In this document: positions 55,643 through 64,000 of the stretch, in pieces
Layout: every line of letters begins with the position of its first letter
Position numbering within the stretch: the first letter of the stretch is position 1
Source of the DNA: Agrocybe praecox
Lineage: Eukaryota > Basidiomycota > Agaricomycetes > Agaricales > Agrocybaceae
Direction of reading: 5' to 3'
NCBI GenBank assembly: GCA_964017145.1
Contig: OZ024842.1
Span: 3,224,001-3,288,000 of the forward strand
Length of the DNA stretch: 64,000 nucleotides
Made by a program: the position numbers and the translations under genes
The notes under the pieces: generated by a model
The model's database searches: none
What the model was told of the DNA's origin: nothing
The model's input: the letters and a program-made list of their open reading frames with translations, nothing else

Positions 55643-57988
55643 TTAGAATGCCTGGCCAATATCTGAGCGCTGTGATTCCATCCATTGATCCCACATAATT
55701 TCCCGTGTTTGCTGCTGGCCAATCGAAGCAGCAAATTGGATAACACGCCACACATCTTGGAAGTCGCTGGCTAGTCCCAGACTGACGCGAACGACACCTA
55801 GTTCTCGGCCCATTTTCTCTTCAAATTCGGTCAAGGTGATACCGGGAGACAGAATTCCCATCTCTTTTTCTATCCCCATCATAGCAGCAGCGCCTCCAGG
55901 ATTGCACATGCATCCGGTTCGCAAAGATATCTTTTGTGTTGATGCCGCGTATTCAATAAATGAATTCGGAATTAGTTCCCCGGATGGCTACATGGATCAT
56001 AAGTGTCAATGACGTAACGAGGAGATAACCACCAATACACACATCATAAAACACCATCGATAGAATAGACCCTGTATCGGATTGTTCACCAACCGAACGT
56101 AGTCTTTTGGTGGGGGTCCTGGACATAATTTGTACTACAGGGCTCCCGGAGGTGTCATGCCGGAGTTTTGACAGTGATGAAGACATATATAGAAGGAGTG
56201 ATGAGAGGCGCAACGGAAGGAAAGGTAAGTAGGCAGCCAGGAATCGAAGGCCGTTCGTTATAGCAGGAAGCTGGAGGTAATTTATGGTACCGTCCTATGA
56301 TTTGTGGCGTGGTCAGCTGAAGTAACTCAGAGTTAGTAATAGAGGAACATACTTCGAACTGCTCATGTATTTGATGCGCCATGGTGACTAAGTTTCCTGG
56401 CACCTGAACGACGTCCACAGTGCCTCCTGCAAACCAGGGACGTTTCAAAGTAGCCAAAAAGGATTTCTTCACTATTAGAGCTCCAACCCCAGTCGGATAC
56501 CCAAACATTTTGTAGAAGGATATAGCCATAGCATCAATGGGATAGTCAGAGATGTTGATGATAGATGTAGGCGCAAGAGCGGCGGCATCTACGACTGTAT
56601 GGTATCCCAGTGACGCTGCATACTCAGTCATGGAAAGGGGATTTTTGCTGTTGGAGATATTGGATTGACTTGTCAGCACAAACAGACTTGGAGCACCATC
56701 TCGAGATCGCGGTCGGTGCCGCAATAAAATGTTCTAGGTGATTTATCATGAAGATCTTATTAATCTCACAAAATGAAAACAGGCCCACCTTTGCCGTCGG
56801 GATGTCGAATCCGCCATGTGGAGTAGAAGCTATGTAGCAGGTCCTGGCACTTCTATAAGCCGCGAATTCTCTGATTCCATGTACCTGTAATATGTTTGAG
56901 TTGGAGTAGTCGAAAAGGCACATATTGATCTTCCTCACGCTATTATGAGAATCGGCCCCGATTACGAGACTGCTACCTCCGGTAAATGGATACGCCTCTG
57001 CCACTAACTTCAGGGCTGCGCTTGCATTTGCTGTGAATACCACTGTATATTCGGAAGACGCCCTGAAGTGTGACAATACAGCCGCGCGCGCTTCGTCCGC
57101 ACATTTCAAAGATAGCTTTGAGCTGTGTAACAATGGTTAATTATACGCAAGAATCGAAATAGCGGACGCATATATTTACCTGTTACTGACGGAGTGGGTG
57201 TTTCCGAGAATGCTGCGACTGAGGAAATCCGTATGAATCCGTATCAAGCTCTCTGGATATAGCGCCCCGCCCATGTAGTCGACATAAGTTTCGCCTGCAC
57301 GTTCCAGCCGTGAGAAGTCAGTTCGACGAAGAGTATCGAGAATCCATGTCAATTGGTATTCTGACATCGACTAATAAGTTTCAAACAGAAAGTCAGGGAC
57401 AAGCGACTCACCGGGATAGTCTCTGATAAATTGGGCATAAGCGATCTCTCCGTCATCTCTCAGATGGGTCTCGCTGGGTAAGTATGCAACAGACGGGGGC
57501 AGAGAAGGTGGTTGATAGTGATGGTCGACCAAGATATATTTCTCGTTCGTAACTAGTCTTGATGTCTCGTGCGAGTGTTCGCTGCCATCGCTGGAGGTAT
57601 CCGAGGAGCAAACTAGATTGATTTTGGATATTATTGCAGAACGTTTGCGATTTAGTGAACGCCCTTTGGTGTCGCGGGAAGAGGAGAAGTGGTTTGAGTG
57701 AGAGGCACCCATGAGATTGGAACAGGAGAAAAGGAAAAGCGGATGTATATCGCTGTTTTTATATCTGGACAGAACCTGTATTTCTGGCCAATGATTTATA
57801 TCATCTAGGTCAAAGGCATTATGGAAAATCGGAAGGTCTGAAAGAGGAGAAGGGGTAGTGACAGATAGATCTGTCAGGGGCAAACAAAGAGTAACACGAC
57901 CCTTATCCGGAGTATGTACAAGTTCAGAAGACATAGATAGTGCGGACACATTATAGAACACATCCATTCGTAAATTATTGCAGTGCAA
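55643..57988 (-). CDS. Molybdenum cofactor sulfurase-like aminotransferase (class V), no MOSC domain
   Basis: Multi-exon gene of roughly 600 residues. After an N-terminal extension of about 190 residues (low complexity, Ser-rich) the enzyme domain starts EYQLTWILDTLRRTDFSRLE and RAGETYVDYMGGALYPESL, then NTHSVSN, YTVVFTANASAALKLVAEAY and GADSHNSV. The PLP-binding Lys is in AISFYKMFGYPTGVGALIVK, and the catalytic Cys is in ISLRTGCMCNPGGAAAMMG. The protein ends MESQRSDIGQAF. This is the NifS-like part of Moco sulfurases, which transfers sulfur to the molybdenum cofactor of xanthine dehydrogenase and aldehyde oxidase. The C-terminal MOSC domain of eukaryotic sulfurases is absent. The exon joint using acceptor GATGTCAG at about 57354 restores the frame. 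Confidence 0.85.
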
Positions 57989-60007
57989 GTGTCGATTCTA
58001 TATCACATTTTCCGTAATCACATATCCGGATATTAACGTCCCAGTCACAGAGGATATATCGGTTTATATGAATAGATGTGTGCGTCAGAAACTCCCATAA
58101 GCAGATGCGCAGCCACCCATTTGGCGCAGAAAGGAAGCTAGACCCTATAGGCTGCTGATGCTACAAGCTCGGGAGTGCGGCGCCGGCGGGAAACAGTTTA
58201 GAGCATCCCTCAACTGACCCAGATATCTGCTGTTTGCGTGCACCAAGGAAATACACAGCCTGGAAAAACCATTATCCTCCATAACCGAGGTAAAGGATCG
58301 ACTTCAAGTACCGATCGAATAGAAATCGAAATGGAAAACAGCGACCAGCAGTGCAATAAAGCAGAAAAAATACGTCTCCAAATAGATTGATCTCTCCCGA
58401 ACACGGATAATCAAATATGATGCGACCCATGACCACGACATACAAATTCGCCAGATCTTTTGACACAAGTTGAGCGATAGAGCGTTATGATGCGCTGCAG
58501 ATCAGCTCATAAAATGATGGGATGTCGCCTCGCTTGACTTCAAATGGAAACACATTAGAAGTGCAAAGTATAGGTCGCGGCGTGCACTTACTAGTCCGAA
58601 AAGAAAGCGAGGAATGGCGGCATCTGCGGTTGGTGCGCGTGGCTAGTAGACAGCGGGTCCACATAGAACAGGCGTATGATGCAAAGAAGCATGTGCGACA
58701 AGCAAGAGAAGCCATACTGATGATTTCAAGGTCCCAAGGTCGTGAGAGGGTATTATAGAATGAAGACATTGTCAAAAGACCTCAGGTGGATACTATCATG
58801 CATCTGGCAATCTAGAAAGATGAACATGGCCTTGATGTTGTTTTGAACCGACAAGATGGCGGAAAGGCCAGAACTTTTAGTGGTAAAGTTTTCCAAAAAG
58901 ATGAGGTCTTCTCGGAAATATAAGCCGTTAGCATCTTGCTTGAGTAGAGGAACCAAATAAGAGACTAGACACGGACCCAATGACTTGTCATTTTTCGGGT
59001 TAAAGGTTTGGTTTGATAGATGCTTGTCCTTGTTTACGCTAACATGATATGCCGCGCCTACGGCAGCTAACAGTGACTTGCTCAGCAACTGGTCACCACC
59101 ATGGTCTCGATACATAGCAGCGAACTCGTACACAGCTACTAACCCAAACGGCCTAGTTCATCCAGCAGAACACACATTTTAAAGTTCTGTTATTAACAAC
59201 AAGGTTTCCCAGATATTCGATGTCTTGGAGTGGTTCAGTTATAGTGCTTTCACGGTTTTGGTTACCGTAACTTTGGCCACAGACTTCCCCGAAATACTGG
59301 CCGTGGTATGCAATTTATACTCATTTAGTAGTTCTCGTTGGTTCCTTGCCTAGTACTTACTGCTCTGCTACTTAAGAAATAAATGCTGCTCTAGGCCGTC
59401 TATTACGTTTTTCCGCAATCCTTGAAAGGTCATATGTGCTCTGGATGGCTGAGAATTAGAAACTTTCTATCAGAACAAAGACATATTATTGAAACCTTTC
59501 TACTCGTTGTCTGCTGAATGAGCGCCTGGTGGCCCGCCGGGGGCCCCTAACTATATTGCAAGGGTAATAAGGTTACATAAGCAATGAAATTTGTGGAAAT
59601 TGAATTTATTTTTAACTAGACACCGAATCATAACAACTTACCTCTTGCGTTCTCTACAGTTTCACGCGATACGGAAGGACCTTGAAGGATCCATAACTCC
59701 TGGGGCACTTATACCATATATTGCACGTGTAGGCAGCTCAACTCTCTCTCTAACTTACGTTTCCAATGACATCTATGCAGTACTAGCTTCCCACCTTGCC
59801 CAGGATCAGCAACAGATTGCCAGTGGACATTGCCGTCGAATCCGACGACTCCTTATAGAATAGTAACCGAATAGCTGCATGTCCGTGTCTACAACGACGC
59901 GGTTCAGCTATTTGTCCAGGAAGACCAGAATTCATCTCAAAGTTATCCCAGCATCTCCTCACGAACAATTTCGGCAAAACCTCTTCAGCCTGTTACGATC
60001 CACATTA
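57989..60007. other. Intergenic region with an unassigned minus-strand ORF
   Basis: About 2 kb. A minus-strand ORF at 58753-59133 (126 codons: MYEFAAMYRDHGGDQLLSKS, LLAAVGAAYHVSVNKDK, AILSVQNNIKAMFIFLDCQM) has a plausible helical composition but no known family. A plus-strand ORF at 59591-59863 ends shortly before the next gene. A GC-rich block (GGCCCGCCGGGGGCCCC) lies near 59530. The rest shows nothing. Confidence 0.3.
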
Positions 60008-62208
60008 ATGGCCGACCAATCCACCCCCTTCAAACCTAAAGAGGTCGCTGGACTCAAAAAGATACCTCCTTACTGGTACCCATATACCACCATGACAAAA
60101 TTACGTTGGATTGGGAGAGAGTTACTAGAAGTGGTGTCTACAGAATTCCGGGACCGATCAATGGAATATTATGTATGTCAACTGATTTGTTTTCTCTAAT
60201 AGTCCGAAGCTAAACTATTTTCAGAGATATGCATTAGAATCTGGGGTGACCACCGTCAATGGAAAAATAGCCAAACCAGATACTGTTCTCAGGAACGGGG
60301 ACCGCGTCGAGTAAGCATTCTAGGAATGTTCCACTTTTTATCTTAAGAACGACATTCATATCGCGCTGCCCCTTCAAGGAATATAGTACATAGACACGAA
60401 CCACCGGTCACTTCGACGCCCGTCAAAGTCCTCCAGCACGATGTGGAGAGGGAATTTATAGTGGTAGACAAACCGGGAAGCATCGTTCGTTCGTCTTGAT
60501 CAACCCAATTACTGTTCCATTCCTGATCATCATCCCGATAGCCTGTTCACGCCTCTGGACGCTACTATCGCAATTCCTTAATCGAAATCCTTGTGAATGA
60601 TTTCGGATACGAAAAGTGCTACCGTGAGTGGGTCTGTTAGGCGAAATTTCTGGACGCTATCATTGACCTACTCGTTCGACAGCTGTCAATCGCCTCGATC
60701 GGCTCACATCAGGACTAATGATAATTCCGCTTTCTGCGCAGCGTGCTAGACAATTAACATTAGAGTTCATGGCGGGTACTGTTCGCAAAGAATATGTTGC
60801 CCGAGTTAAAGGAAGATTTCCATCGTTAGTCGGTCATGATTTTTTGACCGTGTCCCCGTTAAAGCTAATTTGTATCCACATATAGAGAGGAAATTACTTG
60901 CGAAGAACCCCTGCTCACTGTAGACCGCCAGATGGGATTGAATATTGTACACCCAGAAGGAAAGGTTAGTTTATATATATATAAACTCCAACAACAATTG
61001 TCTCAAGGTAACATTTTTACAGTCCGCCAAAACAGTTTTCAATCTGATACACTACGACGAGAATACCGATAGCAGTGTCGTTAGATGTACGCCGCCTTTC
61101 CCCTCTTGAAATTCCATTGTAGAATCCTGACCTTCTGATAAGGCCGACCCTTCACTGGAAGATGTGAGTATCTTCACATATTTGGGTCCTTGAGACGCCG
61201 CAGCACCTAACTAATGGACATATAGCCCATCAGCTTCGAGTCCATCTTCAATTTTTAGGCTACCCAATCGCAAACGATCCCGTCTACTCTGAGAAGAGAA
61301 TATGGGTCAGTCCTTCCCCAATGATCATTTATAGAGGTAACTGAAACTGACGTTCATGATTGGGCATAGGGTGAAAACGTAGGAAAAGGGGGTATAGATG
61401 TCATCCCAAGTGATACTCGTGAGGCTCCGGCTCCACCATCGCACCTCCAAGAATTGGTGGATGCTCAAGGAAGTCCCGAAACATTAAGAAATCCGGGTGC
61501 AGATGCTACAAATGAAACTTCAACCCTTTCAAAGAAGTTGCTACCCCGCGAAACTGGCGAGGACATTGGGATGGGCTCGCCTGTGGCTCTGTCAAGCGAA
61601 GCTGTGGCTGTCATCACAAAGCTTCGAAATATGAAGGTATTTGATTTAATCTTGGACTAGACAGCGATAATGCTCAACCCTTTCGGCCACAGGATGAGGA
61701 CGAAGATTGGAGTAGGTGGCGGGACGTTGTTTTCCGAGCTAAAGGTCTCATGCGACCTAGCCATATGGTAATCAAACCCCCACCTCCACAAAATAGAAGA
61801 AAAAGGGGAGGAAAGGCAGAATTGGTATCTGACACTGGCGAGGCAGATTTGCCGCCAAACTTTCCTTCCTTCGAAGTGACCAATCCTGGTACTCCGTCTT
61901 CGGTGGATGAACCAGCACCAGATAATATCTCAATTGCCACTGAGACCGATGCTGAACCACCGGTTACGCAACTTACGGTTGAAGAAGCCATCCAAAAGGT
62001 GTCTGATGCACCGGCGACTGGCATCGAGACGGTGTCTGACGGCGAGCAGATCTATTGTCCAGAGTGCTATTTGCCACTCCACCCCGACCCAAAACCCGAA
62101 AAATTATACATCTTCCTACATGCCTTGAAATACACCATCAGCCTAGGAGAATTCTCGACGGAGATGCCTGATTGGGCTGTTCAAGGCTGGACATGGGATC
62201 AGTCATGA
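60008..62208 (+). CDS. RluA-type tRNA pseudouridine synthase (Pus8/Pus9/Rib2 type)
   Basis: Multi-exon gene. The start ATG 60008 opens [20 protein letters not shown] and [19 protein letters not shown], followed by an S4-like region ([20 protein letters not shown]) and [10 protein letters not shown]. The catalytic core is [20 protein letters not shown], then [20 protein letters not shown], carrying the catalytic Asp in NRLDRLTSG, and [33 protein letters not shown] and [15 protein letters not shown] long low-complexity segment and a CPECYLPL motif near the C-terminus follow. The order and motifs match the fungal Pus8/Pus9/Rib2 family, which modifies U32 in tRNAs. No deaminase domain is present. 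Confidence 0.9.
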
Positions 62209-62297
62209 ACTGAGACGCGTACAAGGCGGAAATGCAATATGTTGTGGGAGGGGGGTCGTATATAGTGCACAGTAAGGGTATATAATAGTACAATACG

Positions 62298-63335
62298 TCA
62301 CTAATTTGAGCAAGAGTGCGAGAAACGGGGTTAGAGAAGCTATAACATGTATTGATAGAAGATCTCACCTTAATGAACTTAGCCATGAATTTCCTGTGCT
62401 CAATACAATTAGCATGGAGTAGTAGGCCGAGGAGATGGAAAGACCTACTTGTGGAATTCCGTCCTAAGCAAGTCGTTCACAAAGTTGCCTTGCCCTGTCT
62501 TCTGTGTCATGGCTTGGTTCTTGAAGATGAGGTCTAAAAGGGGATTCAATGCTCTGAACCCTGGAATTGACGAGCGGCACTTACCATCATCCCAGCGCTT
62601 CTTGACCTGGAAAGTACCTGGCACCGTGGTGTTCACACCTGGTGTCGATTGGCCTAAAGCAGCAGCGAGGTTAAGCAGGGGATTCGCAGTAGCGATCTCT
62701 GCCTCTCTAGAAGCTGCGTCGCTCGCAGACTGCTCCTGTTCTGCTCGAGCTTTTTCTTCTGCACGTTCTCGCTTGATTTTCTCTAGTTCTCGTAGAAGCT
62801 CGGCAGTATCGTCCTCCTCTTCGTCAGAGTCTGACTCTTCTTCTTCGCTAATTACAGCAAATCTATGGTTAGGACAGTCATTGAAATAGAACATTATAGC
62901 ATACGAACCTTTCATCCTCATCTTTTTCTTTATCTTTCTCTTCGTCCTCATCCTCGTCCTCATCCTTGTCAAGGTCTAAAACATCTTGCAGGAGTTTCCT
63001 CCTCTTATTGGACTCCTCATCATTTTGTTCAGGCGTATCCTCAAGAAGTGGTGGCTTGCCCTCGGCCTTTCTCTTCTTATTTCGTGCCTCCTGCTCAGCA
63101 GCTAGCAGCTCGGCACGCAAATCACGCTTCTTCACTTCGCCTGTCGAAGTCTGACCAACTTGACTAGAGTACCCGTGTTTAATATATATATTGAAATACG
63201 ATTCATTCAATGATTTACTCACCGAAACTTCAATTTCGTGTGAGCGGCCATGTCTCGTACGGAGAACTGGCGGGATCCACCCTTGACATCCTTCGCCTGC
63301 GCTGGGTCCCATGTCGGTCTGTGAGCTGTAGACAT
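62298..63335 (-). CDS. CWC15: Spliceosome component CWC15
   Basis: Exons join to a protein starting MSTAHRPTWDPAQAKDVKGG and SRQFSVRDMAAHTKLKFR, the conserved N-terminus of Cwc15/Cwf15/AD002. The middle is Lys/Glu-rich with acidic runs (LDLDKDEDEDEDEEKDKEKD; EESDSDEEEDDTAELLRELE). The C-terminus has the hallmark NPLLNLAAALGQ, GTFQVKKRWDDGVFKNQAMT and GNFVNDLLRTEFHKKFMAKF, ending IK. The stop TGA (62298-62300) is the first codon of the last exon, directly after an intron ending ATTAG. Without that intron the frame would run on. Cwc15 belongs to the NineTeen complex of the activated spliceosome. Confidence 0.93.
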
Positions 63336-63898
63336 TGTATGAGAAAGCCGAAAGGAGAGTTCAGGTAATGTATATGGGTGTTGTCGTCAAAGTGAACAGT
63401 GTTCAGAGGTTCTATTCATTAGCTGTCCCATTACAGTAACAATTTCTCATCACGTGTTGTCGGCGCCAATAAATGTTGTATCGCCTCTTGAACTTCAAAG
63501 AGTCAAAAACCCAGGCTACTCGCACGCAGCGCTCAAGCCACATAGTACGTTGGCCTTGTGGTTGTTTTTATACAAATCAAATTTTTTTTTGGTGAGAATA
63601 TAATTTGTACAGGTTTATAGAGTATTAACTTGTACATCTTGAGTACGTAGAGAAAGGAAAGTCCAGTCAGTGTCGAGAACCTACCAAAGAAAAAAGATGT
63701 AGAAAGATGTTTGTGTAACCGTTGGTATAACGTATAAGATGAAGAAGAAAAGCCAGTAAGTAGTAGCAGAGCGTGGTGATCTGGGATTACGAGATAGCTC
63801 GACAGCTCGACAGGATAGCAGGCATAAAGGTCATAAATTATCGTCATCATTCTTGGCATAGTTCGTGATCTTCGGGCTAGCCAGCAAGATCGTCGTCA
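63336..63898. other. Intergenic region
   Basis: No coding signal; promoter of CWC15 and likely 3' untranslated region of the next minus-strand gene. Confidence 0.35.
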
Positions 63899-64000
63899 TC
63901 ACGGAGCAGCTGGATGTCGAGGTGGGCGCTGATTATTACTGTAAAACTCCTGTCGTAGTTCGTTAAAGGCATATCGTAGACCGGCGCGGAAGTCTTTTCC
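63899..64000 (-). CDS. C-terminal end of an unidentified gene (cut by the window)
   Basis: The minus strand is open from the window edge to TGA at 63899-63901 and reads GKDFRAGLRYAFNELRQEFY followed by SNNQRPPRHPAAP. Codon use and lack of stops suggest a coding end, but 33 residues are too few to assign. Confidence 0.4.
   Translation of the reverse strand, partial: GKDFRAGLRYAFNELRQEFYSNNQRPPRHPAAP

Overview
The window is nuclear DNA of a basidiomycete fungus, almost certainly an Agaricomycete (mushroom-forming). The genes are split by many 45-70 bp GT-AG introns, some exons are only 11-16 nt long, the core eukaryotic proteins are fungal in type, and there is an Agaricomycete-style F-box protein. 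A GH7 cellobiohydrolase and two GH28 exopolygalacturonases point to a plant-litter or wood decomposer of white-rot or litter type. No bacterial, viral or CRISPR feature was seen.

Layout. 1-2.9 kb: 3' part of a mitochondrial-type ABC half-transporter and a coiled-coil protein. 2.9-4.3 kb: degenerate coding debris. 4.3-7.6 kb: copy A of a repeated divergent gene pair. 8.9-9.45 kb: an intron-containing tRNA-Tyr preceded by two tRNA-derived tandem units. 9.8-12.6 kb: a secreted Cys-rich protein, a frameshifted relative of it, and a broken EthD-like gene. 13.4-19.7 kb: NADH pyrophosphatase, a small hypothetical gene, an F-box protein, a SnoaL/NTF2-fold protein and an Ime2/MAK-like kinase with degraded catalytic motifs. 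19.7-29.1 kb: gene-poor except for the GH7 gene. 29.1-34.7 kb: an acidic hypothetical protein, a polytopic membrane protein with a charged tail, and a divergent SUR7/PalI-type protein. 35.3-39.5 kb: copy B of the gene pair, inverted relative to copy A and complete. 40-42.2 kb: GEP4 and a BTB-type protein. 43.3-47.8 kb: tandem exopolygalacturonases. 48-50.1 kb: a KEN-box hypothetical and a beta/gamma-crystallin-like secreted protein. 51.2-64 kb: USO1, a molybdenum-cofactor-sulfurase-like aminotransferase, a RluA-type pseudouridine synthase, CWC15 and the end of one more gene.

How the genes relate. Housekeeping genes (ABC exporter, NPY1, GEP4, USO1, pseudouridine synthase, CWC15) alternate with fast-evolving accessory loci. 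The accessory part includes secreted enzymes and small secreted proteins, each with a visible TATA box (GH7, both GH28, Cys-rich, crystallin-like), several of them duplicated or decayed. The strongest unexplained signal is the gene pair present twice in inverted orientation about 31 kb apart: a nuclear-looking disordered protein and a SAP-like/coiled-coil protein transcribed divergently. The first gene is intact in both copies; the second is intact only in copy B. No transposase, LTR or terminal repeat was found with them.
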